Below are positions 36,762 to 46,544 of a stretch of DNA of 64,000 nucleotides, piece after piece. The notes under the pieces were generated by a model. It searched no databases. It worked only from the letters and a program-made list of their open reading frames with translations, and was not told the origin of the DNA. This DNA comes from Actinomadura macrotermitis. Lineage in GTDB: Bacteria > Actinomycetota > Actinomycetes > Streptosporangiales > Streptosporangiaceae. The DNA lies in the NCBI RefSeq assembly GCF_009604375.1, contig NZ_WEGH01000001.1, forward strand, positions 868,001-932,000, read 5' to 3'. Position 1 is the first letter of the stretch. Every line of letters begins with the position of its first letter. A program made the translations under genes and the position numbers.

Positions 36762-39700
36762 ATGACCGATGACGTGCTGGAACGCTTCTCGCCGGCCACG
36801 CGCGCCTGGTTCGGCGGGGCGTTCGCGGCGCCGACCGCCGCGCAGGACGGCGCATGGCGGTCGATCGCGGGCGGCGACAACACCCTGGTGATCGCGCCGA
36901 CCGGGTCCGGCAAGACGCTCGCGGCGTTCCTGTGGTCGCTGGACCGGCTGGCCGCCACCCCGCCGCCGGAGGATCCGCGGCACCGCTGCCGGGTGCTGTA
37001 CGTCTCGCCGCTGAAGGCCCTCGCCGTCGACGTCGAGCGCAACCTGCGGGCGCCGCTCACCGGCATCCGGCAGGCCGCCCGCCGGCTCGGCCTGCCCGAG
37101 CCCGACGTCCGGGTCGGCATCCGCTCCGGCGACACCCCGGCCGACGAGCGCCGCCGCCTCGCCACCAAGCCGCCCGACATCCTCATCACCACCCCCGAGT
37201 CGCTGTTCCTGCTGCTGACCTCGCAGGCCCGCGAGGCGCTGCGCGGCGTCGAGACGGTCATCGTCGACGAGGTGCACGCGGTCGCCGGCACCAAGCGCGG
37301 CGCGCACCTGGCGCTCTCGCTGGAGCGGCTGGACGCCCTGCTGGAGCGGCCCGCGCAGCGCATCGGGCTGTCGGCGACGGTCCGCCCGGCCGAGGAGGTC
37401 GCGGCGTTCCTCGGCGGCGCGCGCCCGGCCGTGGTCGTGCAGCCGCCGTCCGAGAAGGTCTTCGAGCTCGACGTCGTCGTCCCGGTGGAGGACATGGGCG
37501 AGGTGGGCACCTTCGTCGACGACGAGGGCACCGCCGACCCGCGCCAGCGCAGCATCTGGCCGCACGTGGAGGACCGGGTCCTCGACCTCATCGAGGCGCA
37601 CCGCTCCACCCTGGTCTTCGCCAACTCGCGGCGCCTGGCCGAGCGGCTCTGCGGCCGGCTGAACGAGCTGGCGTTCGAGCGCGCCACCGCCCCCGAGGAG
37701 GGCGACGGCGACGGCATGGCCCGCATCGGCCCCGACGACATCGAGCGCGCCCTCGCCCTTCCGGGTCCGCCGGCGCAGCTGATGGCGCAGGCGGGCGCGG
37801 TGAAGGGCGTCCCCGCCGAGATCGCCCGCGCCCACCACGGGTCGGTGTCCAAGGAGGAGCGGGCCGGCATCGAGGACGCCCTGAAGCAGGGCCGGCTGCC
37901 CGCCGTCGTCGCCACCTCCAGCCTGGAGCTCGGCATCGACATGGGCGCCGTCGACCTGGTCGTGCAGGTCGAGTCGCCGCCGTCGGTGGCCAGCGGCCTG
38001 CAGCGGGTCGGCCGCGCGGGCCACCAGGTCGGCGCGGTGTCCAAGGGCGTGATCTTCCCCAAGTACCGGGGCGACCTGGTGCAGACGGCCGTGGTCGCCG
38101 AGCGGATGCGCGGCGGCGAGATCGAGGAGCTGCGCTACCCGCGCAACCCGCTGGACGTGCTCGCCCAGCAGATCGTGGCGATGGTCGCGATGGACGAGTG
38201 GGGCGTCGACGAGCTGGAGGCCGTCGTCAAGCGCGCCGCCCCCTACGCGACGCTGCCGCGCTCGGCGCTGGAGGCGACCCTGGACATGCTCGCGGGCCGC
38301 TACCCGAGCGACGAGTTCGGCGAGCTGCGCCCCCGCCTGGTCTGGGACCGCGTCGCGGGCGTGCTGCGCGAGCGGCCCGGCGCGCAGCGGCTCGCGGTGA
38401 CCAGCGGCGGCACCATCCCCGACCGCGGCCTGTTCGGCGTGTTCCTGGTCGGCGAGAAGTCGTCCAGGGTGGGCGAACTGGACGAGGAGATGGTCTACGA
38501 GTCGCGCGTCGGCGACGTGTTCGTGCTCGGCGCCAGCTCGTGGCGGATCGAGGACATCACCCCCGACCGGGTGCTGGTGTCGCCCGCGCCCGGCCAGCCG
38601 GGCAAGCTGCCGTTCTGGCACGGCGACGCGCTCGGCCGCCCGGTCGAGCTCGGCCGGGCCCTCGGCGCGTTCACCCGCGAGCTGGCCGGGCTGCCCGAGG
38701 GCGCGGCGAAGGAGCGGGTCGGCGCGGCCGGGCTGGACGCGTGGGCGGCCGGGAACCTGGTCTCCTACCTGGCCGAGCAGCGCGAGGCGACCGGGCACGT
38801 CCCCGACGACCGCACGCTCGTGGTCGAGCGGTTCCGCGACGAGCTCGGCGACTGGCGCCTGGTGGTGCACTCCCCGCTCGGCGCGCGGCTGCACGCCCCC
38901 TGGGCCCTGGCCATCACGGGCCGGCTGCGCGAGCGGTACGGCGTCGACGCGCAGGTCATGCACGCCGACGACGGCATCGTCATCCGCGTCCCCGACACCG
39001 ACGAGCCGCCGAACCTGGACGTGGCGGTCTTCGACCCCGAGGACGTCGAGCGGATCGTGGTCGACGAGCTCGGCGGGTCGGCGCTGTTCGCGGCCCGGTT
39101 CCGCGAGTGCGCCGCGCGGTCGCTGCTGCTCCCCCGGCGCCGCCCCGACCGGCGGTCGCCGCTCTGGCAGCAGCGCCAGCGCGCCGCGCAGCTGCTCGGC
39201 GTGGCGAGCAAGTACCCCTCGTTCCCGATCGTGCTGGAGACGATGCGCGAGTGCCTGCAGGACGTGTTCGACGTCCCGGGCCTGGTGCAGCTGATGCGCG
39301 ACCTGGCCGGCCGCAAGGTCCGCCTGGTGGAGGTGGAGACGCCGCAGCCGTCGCCGTTCGCGCGGTCGCTGCTGTTCCGCTACGTCGGCGCGTTCATGTA
39401 CGAGGGCGACTCGCCGCTCGCCGAGCGCCGGGCGCAGGCCCTCGCGCTCGACTCGGCCCTGCTCGCCGAGCTGCTCGGCCAGGCCGACCTGCGCGAGCTG
39501 CTCGACCCCGACGTCATCGCCGACACCGAGCGCGAGCTGCAGCGGCTCGCGGGCGACCGGCGCGCCCGCGATCTGGAGGGCGCCGCCGACCTGCTGCGCG
39601 CCCTCGGCCCGCTCAGCACCGCCGAGGTCGCCGCCCGCGCGACGGCCGCGCCGAACGCCTGGCTCGCCGAGCTGGAGGCGTCCCACCGGGCGATCCGGGT

Positions 39701-41354
39701 GCGGATCGGCGGCGAGGAGCGCTGGGCGGCGATCGAGGACGCGGGCCGGCTGCGCGACGCCCTCGGCACGCCGCTGCCGGTCGGCGTCCCCGAGGCGTTC
39801 CTGGAGATCGCGGGCGATCCGCTCGGCGACCTGGTCTCGCGGTACGCCCGCACCCACGGCCCGTTCCGCGCCGCCGACGCGGCGGTCCGGTTCGGCCTCG
39901 GCGCGGCCGTCGTCACCGAGACGCTGCGGCGCCTGGCGGGCGCGGGCCGCGTCATCGAGGGCGAGTTCCGGCCCGCGCAGACCGTCGCGGGGCCGCTGAC
40001 CTCCGAGTGGTGCGACAACGGGGTGCTGCGGACGCTGCGCCGCCGCTCCCTGGCCCGGCTGCGCGCCGAGGTCGAGCCGTCGCCGCCCGAGTCCCTCGGC
40101 CGGTTCCTGCCCGCCTGGCACGGCCTCACCGGCGGGTCGCGGCTGCGCGGCGTCGACGCCCTGGTGCAGGCGATCGAGCAGCTGCAGGGCGCGGCGGTGC
40201 CGGCGTCCGCGCTGGAGACGCTGATCCTGCCGGCCCGCGTCGCCGGCTACGGCCCGGCGCTGCTGGACGAGCTGACCTCGTCGGGCGAGGTCGTGTGGGC
40301 CGGGCAGGGCGGGCTGCCCGGCGGCGACGGCTGGGTGTCGCTCTACCTCGCCGACACCGCGCCGCTGCTCATGCCCGAACCCGCCGAGATCACCGTGACG
40401 CCGGTGCACCAGGCCGTCCTGGACGCCCTCGGCGACGGCGGCGCGCTGTTCTTCCGCCAGTTGTCCGACCGGGTGAACGCCGAGGTCACCGCGGGCGACG
40501 CCGACCTGGTCACCGCGCTGTGGGACCTGGTGTGGGCGGGCCGGCTCACCAACGACACCATGGCGCCGCTGCGCGCCGCGCTCGGCTCCGGCCGCCCGGC
40601 GCACCGGTCCCGCGGCACCCGGCGCGGCCGGCCCGTGCTGCCGTCGCGCACCGGCCCGCCCACCGCCGCCGGCCGCTGGTGGCTGCTGCCCGAACGCGAG
40701 AGCCGTGCGACGCTGCGCTCGCACGCCCTCGCCGAGGCGCTGCTGGACCGCTACGGCATCGTCATCCGGGGCGCGGTCGCCGCCGAGCGCACCCCGGGCG
40801 GCTTCTCCGCCGTCTATCCGGTGCTGCGGGCGTTCGAGGACAGCGGCCGGTGCCGGCGCGGCTACTTCGTGGAGGGGCTCGGCGCGGCGCAGTTCGCGCT
40901 GCCGGGCGCCGTCGACCGGCTGCGGGCGCTGCGCCCGGCCGCCCCCGACGACCTCACCGGGCTGTGGGAGGCCCCGGCGCGGCGCGCGCTCGTCCTCGCG
41001 GCGGCCGACCCGGCCAACCCCTACGGCGCGGCGCTGCCCTGGCCGGGCCGCGCGGGCGAGGCGGTGAGCGGCCACAAGCCGGGCCGCAAGGCCGGCGCCC
41101 TGGTCGTGCTGGTGGACGGGCGGCTGGCCCTCTATGTCGAACGCGGCGGCAAGACCCTGCTGACCTGGGACGACGACATGGAGACGCTGCGACCCGCGGT
41201 GGACGCGCTCGCCCTGGCCGTCCGCGAGGGCGCGCTCGGCAAGCTCACCGTGGAACGCGCGGACGGCGGGTCGATCAACGATTCGCCGCTCGCCGCCGCG
41301 CTGGAGTCGGCGGGCTTCCACCCGACGCCGCGGGGCCTGCGCCTGCGCGGCTGA
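36762..41354 (+). CDS. lhr: Lhr-type ATP-dependent DNA helicase
   Basis: This 1530-residue superfamily 2 helicase has Walker A APTGSGKT at residues 45-52, motif II DEVH near 170, motif III GLSATV, and motif VI LQRVGRAGHQVG. After the helicase core come a winged-helix and the Lhr-specific beta-barrel region, then a long C-terminal part with DEAD/H-associated and winged-helix-like segments ending near GLRLRG. The length matches full Lhr (about 1500). It unwinds DNA with DNA-RNA partners and is linked to repair. The ATG at 36762 is preceded by GGATGGGGGG. It ends 4 bp from the convergent secA2 stop. Confidence 0.95.
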   Translation: MTDDVLERFSPATRAWFGGAFAAPTAAQDGAWRSIAGGDNTLVIAPTGSGKTLAAFLWSLDRLAATPPPEDPRHRCRVLYVSPLKALAVDVERNLRAPLTGIRQAARRLGLPEPDVRVGIRSGDTPADERRRLATKPPDILITTPESLFLLLTSQAREALRGVETVIVDEVHAVAGTKRGAHLALSLERLDALLERPAQRIGLSATVRPAEEVAAFLGGARPAVVVQPPSEKVFELDVVVPVEDMGEVGTFVDDEGTADPRQRSIWPHVEDRVLDLIEAHRSTLVFANSRRLAERLCGRLNELAFERATAPEEGDGDGMARIGPDDIERALALPGPPAQLMAQAGAVKGVPAEIARAHHGSVSKEERAGIEDALKQGRLPAVVATSSLELGIDMGAVDLVVQVESPPSVASGLQRVGRAGHQVGAVSKGVIFPKYRGDLVQTAVVAERMRGGEIEELRYPRNPLDVLAQQIVAMVAMDEWGVDELEAVVKRAAPYATLPRSALEATLDMLAGRYPSDEFGELRPRLVWDRVAGVLRERPGAQRLAVTSGGTIPDRGLFGVFLVGEKSSRVGELDEEMVYESRVGDVFVLGASSWRIEDITPDRVLVSPAPGQPGKLPFWHGDALGRPVELGRALGAFTRELAGLPEGAAKERVGAAGLDAWAAGNLVSYLAEQREATGHVPDDRTLVVERFRDELGDWRLVVHSPLGARLHAPWALAITGRLRERYGVDAQVMHADDGIVIRVPDTDEPPNLDVAVFDPEDVERIVVDELGGSALFAARFRECAARSLLLPRRRPDRRSPLWQQRQRAAQLLGVASKYPSFPIVLETMRECLQDVFDVPGLVQLMRDLAGRKVRLVEVETPQPSPFARSLLFRYVGAFMYEGDSPLAERRAQALALDSALLAELLGQADLRELLDPDVIADTERELQRLAGDRRARDLEGAADLLRALGPLSTAEVAARATAAPNAWLAELEASHRAIRVRIGGEERWAAIEDAGRLRDALGTPLPVGVPEAFLEIAGDPLGDLVSRYARTHGPFRAADAAVRFGLGAAVVTETLRRLAGAGRVIEGEFRPAQTVAGPLTSEWCDNGVLRTLRRRSLARLRAEVEPSPPESLGRFLPAWHGLTGGSRLRGVDALVQAIEQLQGAAVPASALETLILPARVAGYGPALLDELTSSGEVVWAGQGGLPGGDGWVSLYLADTAPLLMPEPAEITVTPVHQAVLDALGDGGALFFRQLSDRVNAEVTAGDADLVTALWDLVWAGRLTNDTMAPLRAALGSGRPAHRSRGTRRGRPVLPSRTGPPTAAGRWWLLPERESRATLRSHALAEALLDRYGIVIRGAVAAERTPGGFSAVYPVLRAFEDSGRCRRGYFVEGLGAAQFALPGAVDRLRALRPAAPDDLTGLWEAPARRALVLAAADPANPYGAALPWPGRAGEAVSGHKPGRKAGALVVLVDGRLALYVERGGKTLLTWDDDMETLRPAVDALALAVREGALGKLTVERADGGSINDSPLAAALESAGFHPTPRGLRLRG

Positions 41355-41358
41355 GGCT

Positions 41359-43647
41359 CTACCGCTTGCCGCGGAACATGGCGACCAGGCCCTTGAAGGC
41401 GCGCTCGTCCAGGCTGCCGAACGGGTTGTCGTGCACCAGGTACGTCCAGGTCGCCGAGGGCCGCTGGATGCCGGCGCCGTCCAGGTCGACGCCGTCGGCG
41501 GTCGCGGTGAGCTTCTCGAACGCGGCCACCGTGCGCTCGCGGGCCTGCGCGAGCAGCCGCTTGCCCGCCGGGACGGCCTCCCGGTTGAACTCGACCAGCG
41601 GGTCCAGGCCGCGGCCGAGCGAGCGCAGGTGGATGCCCTCGCGCAGCTCGGCCAGGAACGCCAGGTGGTCGGCCCAGCAGCGGTCCAGGTGGAACAGCGC
41701 GACCTGGCGGGCGGCGGCCGCGACGGCGTCCGCCCCGGCGATCTCCACCAGCTCGGCGTGCTTGGCGGGCGCGTGCTCGGCCATCGCCCGGTCGGCCAGG
41801 TCGCCCGCCAGCATTTTGTCCCGCTCGGCGAGCAGCTCGGCGCGCTGCAGCCCGATCAGGTGGTGGTAGCGCCAGGTGTTGCGGTGGATCTCCAGGTCGA
41901 CGCCCTCGGCGACGCGCTGGGCGTGGCCGACGATCCAGCGGGCGCCCTTGTCGTCGACGGTCCCGTCGGCGGCGGCCGGGCCCTTGTAGGACTCCTCGGG
42001 CGCGTACCGGGTGACCAGGTCGTCCTGCAGGCTGACCAGGAAGAGCGACGCGCCCGGGTCGCCCTGGCGCCCGGCGCGGCCGCGCAGCTGGTCGTCCAGC
42101 CGGCTGCTGTGGTAGCGGCCGGTGCCGATGACCAGCAGGCCGCCGAGCTCGGCGACGCCGTCGCCGAGCCGGATGTCGGTGCCGCGCCCGGCCATCTGGG
42201 TGGACACCGTCAGCGCGCCGCGCTGCCCGGCCCGCGCGATGATCGCGGCCTCCTCGGCGTCGTTCTTGGCGTTCAGCACGACCGGGTCCAGGCCGCGCTT
42301 GCGCAGCCGCCGGGCGAGCCGCTCGGAGGCGGCCACGTCCAGCGTGCCGACCAGCACCGGGCGGCCGGTGGCGTGCGCGGCGGCGATCTCCTCGGCGACC
42401 GCCACCTCCTTGTCGGTGCCGGTGGCGTAGAGGCGGTCGGGCCGGTCGTCGCGCACGCACGGCCGGTTCGGCGGCACGACGGCGATCTCCAGGCCGTAGA
42501 ACTCGCGCAGCTGCCCGGCGACGGCGAGGGCGGTGCCGGTCATGCCGCAGCGGACCGGGTAGCGGCCGATCAGCTCCTGCACGGTGACCGAGTCCAGGAT
42601 CTCGCCGCCCGGCGAGGACTCCAGCGCCTCCTTGGCCTCGACGGCCGCCTGCAGGCCGTCCGGCCAGCGCTGCAGCAGCGCGACCCGGCCGCGCGACTCG
42701 CTGATCAGCTTCACCGCGCCGTCGCGGACGATGTAGTCCACGTCGCGGTGCAGCAGCGCCTCGGCGTGCAGCGCGACGTTGACGGCCGTCAGGGTGTCCA
42801 GGTGCGCGGGGTCGTACAGGTCGATGCCGCCGAGGTCGCGCTCGACCTCGCGGGCGCCGGCCGCGGTGAGCTGGACGTTGCGGGCGTCGGCGTCGGTGGT
42901 GTAGTCGCGGCCGGGCCGCAGCCGGCGGGCCAGGTCGGCGTAGCCGGGGCCGGCGGTGTCCAGGCCGGTCGCGCCGGCCAGCACCAGCGGCACCATGGCC
43001 TCGTCGACCAGCACCGAGTCGGCCTCGTCGACCAGCGCGACCTCGGGCGCGGGCAGCACCCGCTCGGCCGGGTCGGTGACGAGCCGGTCGCGCAGCAGGT
43101 CGAAGCCGACCTCGCTGACGGGGGCGTAGGTGACGTCGGCGGCGTAGGCGGCGCGGCGCTCGGACGGGGTGGACTCCTGGCCGACCCAGCCGACCGAGAC
43201 GCCGAGCAGCGCGTAGAGCGGCGCCATCCATTCGGCGTCGCGGCGGGCGAGGTAGTCGTTGACCGACATGACGTGCACCCTGCGGCCGCGCAGCGCGTAC
43301 CCGGCGGCGGCGAGCGCGCCGGTCAGCGTCTTGCCCTCGCCGGTGGCCATCTCGGCGACGTGCCCCGACAGCAGCGCGAGGGCGCCGACGAGCTGCACGT
43401 CGAAGGGGCGCTCGCCGAGGGCGCGGTCGGCGGCCTCCCGGCCGAGCGCGCACAGCTCGGCGAGTTCCTCCTTGCCCTGGTCCTTCGTGCCGCGCAGCGC
43501 GGCCGCGGCGGCCGTCAGGTCGGCGTCGGACAGCTCGCGGGCGCGCCCGGCGCGGGTGCCCGCGTCCGCGACGACCGCCTCGAACGGGGCGAGGTCGGCG
43601 CTTCCGGGCCGCTGCACCAGGCGCCGCAGCCGATCACGCAACGCCAT
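41359..43647 (-). CDS. secA2: Accessory preprotein translocase ATPase SecA2
   Basis: This 762-residue protein has the SecA core: ATGEGKT (Walker A), DEADSVLVDEA (motif II), the preprotein cross-linking domain and QMAGRGTDIRLGDGV. RGRAGRQGDPGASLF is the family motif. It is shorter than housekeeping SecA (about 900) and lacks the C-terminal zinc-binding tail, as expected for actinobacterial SecA2. It drives export of a subset of proteins. GGAGG precedes the ATG at 43647; an in-frame GTG lies 3 codons upstream. No substrate gene is evident nearby. Confidence 0.92.
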   Translation of the reverse strand: MALRDRLRRLVQRPGSADLAPFEAVVADAGTRAGRARELSDADLTAAAAALRGTKDQGKEELAELCALGREAADRALGERPFDVQLVGALALLSGHVAEMATGEGKTLTGALAAAGYALRGRRVHVMSVNDYLARRDAEWMAPLYALLGVSVGWVGQESTPSERRAAYAADVTYAPVSEVGFDLLRDRLVTDPAERVLPAPEVALVDEADSVLVDEAMVPLVLAGATGLDTAGPGYADLARRLRPGRDYTTDADARNVQLTAAGAREVERDLGGIDLYDPAHLDTLTAVNVALHAEALLHRDVDYIVRDGAVKLISESRGRVALLQRWPDGLQAAVEAKEALESSPGGEILDSVTVQELIGRYPVRCGMTGTALAVAGQLREFYGLEIAVVPPNRPCVRDDRPDRLYATGTDKEVAVAEEIAAAHATGRPVLVGTLDVAASERLARRLRKRGLDPVVLNAKNDAEEAAIIARAGQRGALTVSTQMAGRGTDIRLGDGVAELGGLLVIGTGRYHSSRLDDQLRGRAGRQGDPGASLFLVSLQDDLVTRYAPEESYKGPAAADGTVDDKGARWIVGHAQRVAEGVDLEIHRNTWRYHHLIGLQRAELLAERDKMLAGDLADRAMAEHAPAKHAELVEIAGADAVAAAARQVALFHLDRCWADHLAFLAELREGIHLRSLGRGLDPLVEFNREAVPAGKRLLAQARERTVAAFEKLTATADGVDLDGAGIQRPSATWTYLVHDNPFGSLDERAFKGLVAMFRGKR

Positions 43648-43689
43648 GGGGGGCACCTCCGGGACTCGGTCACACTGTCATCATCATTA

Positions 43690-44910
43690 TCAGCCCTCCC
43701 CGGCCGAGAACACCTCGTCGCGCGCCTGTTCCAGCGCGGCGTGCAGGGCGCCGCGCAGCACCGGGTCGCCCCCGACCTCGCTGACGGCCACGGTGGGGCG
43801 GGTCGGGCTGATCCGGCCGACGACCTGCTCGATCCGGGTCGCCAGGGGGCGGCCGCCGGCGCGGCCGAGACGGCCCGACAGCACGACCAGGCCGGGGTCC
43901 AGGACGATGTTGACCGAGGTGACGCCGTAGGAGATGCGGTCGGCCAGCTCGTCCAGGAAGGCGCCGCCGCGGGCCTCGTCGGCGGCGGCCGCCGCCACGC
44001 ACTCGGCCGCGGTCGGCCCGGTGATGCCGTGGTCGTGGGCCAGGCGGCGCACCGCGTCGGCGCCGACCAGGGAGCCGTAGCCGCCGGCGAGGGCGGGGAT
44101 GCCCCAGGAGGTCGACTCGGTGACGCCCTCGGCGACCGGGCCGCGCCGGGCGGTGCCGACCGGCAGCGGCGCGCCGGGGACGGGCAGGTAGCCGATCTCG
44201 CCGGCGCCGCCCGAGCGGCCGCGGTGCAGCCGGCCGCCGAGCATGACCGACAGGCCGATGCCGCGGTCGAGCCAGACCAGCGCGAAGTCCTCGGCGCCGC
44301 GGGCCGCCCCGTAGGCGCGCTCGGCGAGGGCGGCGAGGTTGACGTCGTTCTCGATCGTCACCGGGCGGCGCAGGTCGGTGCGCAGCGCGGCGAGCACGCC
44401 CTCGTGCCAGGCCGGCAGGTCGAAGGCGAACTGCACGTCGCCCGAGCGGGGGTCCACCACGCCGGGGGTGCCGATCACGAAGGCGCTGAGCCGGCCGACC
44501 GCGACCTTGGCCGAGCGGCACGCCTTGACCACCGCGCTGTGCACGAGCTTCACCGGATCGTCGGCGCCGTTCGGGTCGACAGTAACCTGGGCGGATATAC
44601 CGCCGGTGATGTCGGCGACGCCGGCGGTGACGCCGTTCGGCCCGACCTCCAGGCCCGCCACGTAGGCGCTCGAGGGGACCACCGCGTAGAGCGCGGCGTT
44701 CGGGCCGCGGCCGCCCGCCTGCTCGCCGGCGACCTCGACCAGCCCGCGCTCCTCGAGCCGGGACAGCAGCTGGGAGGCGGTGACCTTCGACAGCCCCGTG
44801 TGCTCGCCGATCTGGGCGCGGGTCAGCGGACCCTGCGCGAGCAGCAGGTCCAGCGCGGCACGGTCGTTCAGCTCGCGCAGCAGCCGCGGCGTGCCCGGCC
44901 GGTTGGCCAT
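43690..44910 (-). CDS. ROK-family transcriptional regulator lacking the zinc motif
   Basis: This 406-residue protein has an N-terminal winged helix (LTRAQIGEHTGLSKVTASQLLSRLEERGL) and a ROK sugar-kinase-like domain (GTPGVVDPRSG, VTIENDVNLAALAE, LDRGIGLSVMLGGRLHRG). The canonical zinc site is gone: GEIGH reads GEIGY and the CxCGxxGC cluster is absent. It is thus a regulator, not a kinase. It diverges from the CUT1 importer and hexosaminidase cluster and very likely controls it, sensing an amino sugar or its phosphate. I chose the ATG at 44910; a TTG 7 codons upstream is in frame. Confidence 0.88.
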   Translation of the reverse strand: MANRPGTPRLLRELNDRAALDLLLAQGPLTRAQIGEHTGLSKVTASQLLSRLEERGLVEVAGEQAGGRGPNAALYAVVPSSAYVAGLEVGPNGVTAGVADITGGISAQVTVDPNGADDPVKLVHSAVVKACRSAKVAVGRLSAFVIGTPGVVDPRSGDVQFAFDLPAWHEGVLAALRTDLRRPVTIENDVNLAALAERAYGAARGAEDFALVWLDRGIGLSVMLGGRLHRGRSGGAGEIGYLPVPGAPLPVGTARRGPVAEGVTESTSWGIPALAGGYGSLVGADAVRRLAHDHGITGPTAAECVAAAAADEARGGAFLDELADRISYGVTSVNIVLDPGLVVLSGRLGRAGGRPLATRIEQVVGRISPTRPTVAVSEVGGDPVLRGALHAALEQARDEVFSAGEG

Positions 44911-44932
44911 CTGCAACCCCCGATGTCTCAAT

Positions 44933-44972
44933 CCGCTAACGAGCGGTTTTGTTTAGGAAAGTTTCTTGTTAG
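44933..44972. promoter_or_regulatory. Candidate ROK operator region
   Basis: The AT-rich part of the 256-bp divergent region holds a palindrome CCGCTAACGAGCGG (44933-44946) and an inverted pair CTAACGAG (44936-44943) and CTTGTTAG (44965-44972) about two helical turns apart. These are the best binding sites for the divergent ROK regulator. The remainder up to 45166 shows no other clear element. Confidence 0.4.
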
Positions 44973-45166
44973 TTTACGCCCAAGCGGCCCGCCCGCCCCA
45001 CACCCCGGGGAAACGGGACGCAAGCGCAGTACGCCAAGTGGCGAGCAGGGCGCCCGCGAGCGGTGCGCAGGAAAGCCGGGCATGGCTGGACCCTAAAGGG
45101 TCCGGGCCCGGTCCAGACGCACCGCGGGCCGGACGGCACGCGAGGCGATGCCGGAAAGGAACCCCG

Positions 45167-46438
45167 ATGAAATTCATGAAGATTGCGGCCGCGACGGCCG
45201 CGATCGCCCTGGCCGCCACGGCCTGCGGCGGCTCCGACGACAAGAAGGACAAGGCCGGCGAGGCCGACCCGGCGCAGCTGAAGGTCTGGATGATGGGCGA
45301 GGGCACGCCCGAGCAGACCAAGTTCCTCGACACCGTCGAGGCCGACTTCAAGGCCAAGCACCCGAACACCGACGTCGTCATCAAGTACGTGCCGTGGCCG
45401 CAGGTCGCCGCCACGTTCCAGAAGGCCGCGGCCGGCGGCGAGGGCCCGGACGTCACCGAGATCGGCAACACCGACGTCCAGTCGCACATCGCGCAGGGCA
45501 GCCTGGCCGACATCTCCGGCAAGGTGGACGGCTGGGCCGACGGCAAGACGCTGAACAAGACCGCCCTGGAGAACGACAAGGCGGACGGCAAGACCTACGG
45601 CGTGCCGTGGTACGGCGGCGTGCGCGGCGTCTGGTTCCGCAAGGACTGGTTCGACGAGCTGCAGATCGCCCAGCCGAAGACCTGGGACGAGCTGCGCGCG
45701 GCGGCCAAGAAGATCCAGGACGCCAAGAAGGTCCCCGGCATCGGCGTGCCGTCCGACCAGACCAACGCCCTGGTCAGCTTCATCTGGGGCAACGGCGGCG
45801 AGGTCGCGACCAAGGAGGGCGGCAAGTGGGTCGGCAAGCTCGACCAGCCGCAGGCCAAGGAGGCCGTCGAGTTCTACGCCGGCCTGGTCGGCAAGGACAA
45901 GGTCGCGCCGGAGAAGTACATCGGCAAGGACGAGCTGCACGGCCCGCAGCAGGACTTCGCGCTCGGCAAGCTCGGCATGTACATCGACGGCAGCTGGGCG
46001 CTGAAGGAGATGAAGAAGACCAGCGCCAAGGACGCCGACAAGTGGGCGGTCTTCCCGATCCCGAGCAAGGCCGGCGGCAACGCCCCGGTCATGGCGGGCG
46101 GCTCCGACCTGGCCGTGTGGAAGGACTCCAAGGCGCAGGGCGCGGCCTTCGACTACATCACCGTCCTCAACAACGCCAAGAACGCCAAGGGCTGGGCCGA
46201 CTACAGCGGCTTCTCCTCGATGCGCTCGGACGTGAAGTTCACCGACCCCAAGCTGGAGATCTTCACCGACATCGCGGGCAACACCAAGTTCACCCCGATC
46301 AGCGCCGGCTGGGGCGAGTTCGAGCAGGCCAAGAAGGTGCTGCCGAACGCCGTCAAGGCCGTCATGCAGGGCAAGCCGGCCGACGCCGAGCTGAAGAAGG
46401 CCAACGAGCAGGCCGGCACCCTGCTGAACGCCTCCTGA
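45167..46438 (+). CDS. Sugar ABC transporter binding lipoprotein (CUT1)
   Basis: This 423-residue SBP family 1 lipoprotein has lipobox AATAC (Cys20). The mature part starts LKVWMMGEGTPEQTKFLDTV and shows VPWPQVAATFQKAAAGGEGPD, the Gly/Trp-rich YGVPWYGGVRGVWFRKDWFD and FLLGKLGMYIDGSWAL-like FALGKLGMYIDGSWAL. These fit binding proteins for oligosaccharides such as chitobiose or GlcNAc. GGAAAGGA precedes the ATG. It opens an operon with two permeases and a GH3 hexosaminidase. Strong hairpins follow the stop. Confidence 0.92.
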   Translation: MKFMKIAAATAAIALAATACGGSDDKKDKAGEADPAQLKVWMMGEGTPEQTKFLDTVEADFKAKHPNTDVVIKYVPWPQVAATFQKAAAGGEGPDVTEIGNTDVQSHIAQGSLADISGKVDGWADGKTLNKTALENDKADGKTYGVPWYGGVRGVWFRKDWFDELQIAQPKTWDELRAAAKKIQDAKKVPGIGVPSDQTNALVSFIWGNGGEVATKEGGKWVGKLDQPQAKEAVEFYAGLVGKDKVAPEKYIGKDELHGPQQDFALGKLGMYIDGSWALKEMKKTSAKDADKWAVFPIPSKAGGNAPVMAGGSDLAVWKDSKAQGAAFDYITVLNNAKNAKGWADYSGFSSMRSDVKFTDPKLEIFTDIAGNTKFTPISAGWGEFEQAKKVLPNAVKAVMQGKPADAELKKANEQAGTLLNAS

Positions 46439-46451
46439 TCCGCCGTCCCCG

Positions 46452-46520
46452 CCGGGGATGATCCCCGGATACCGCCGTGCGGGGCGGGCGGCAGGCCCGC
46501 CAGGGCCGCCCGCCCCGCAC
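46452..46520 (+). other. Two tandem hairpins after the sugar-binding protein gene
   Basis: The first is CCGGGGAT-G-ATCCCCGG (46452-46468). The second has perfect 16-bp arms GTGCGGGGCGGGCGGC (46477-46492) and its complement (46505-46520), with a 12-nt loop. They lie between the binding-protein gene and the first permease gene, and should stabilise the upstream message or reduce read-through. Confidence 0.75.
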
Positions 46521-46544
46521 GGCCCGCCTGATCGGACTGAGTGC

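Noticed and set aside
35418..41321. A 5.9-kb open frame on the minus strand opposite lhr
   Set aside because: It is a composition shadow of the GC-rich lhr gene. Only its last 1254 bases (the esterase from 36671) have recognisable protein motifs, a start codon and normal composition.
41431..45096. A 3.7-kb open plus-strand frame opposite secA2 and the ROK gene
   Set aside because: The translation is Gly/Ala/Val-rich with no motif, and the minus-strand genes there are certain. Long antisense frames are expected at this GC content.
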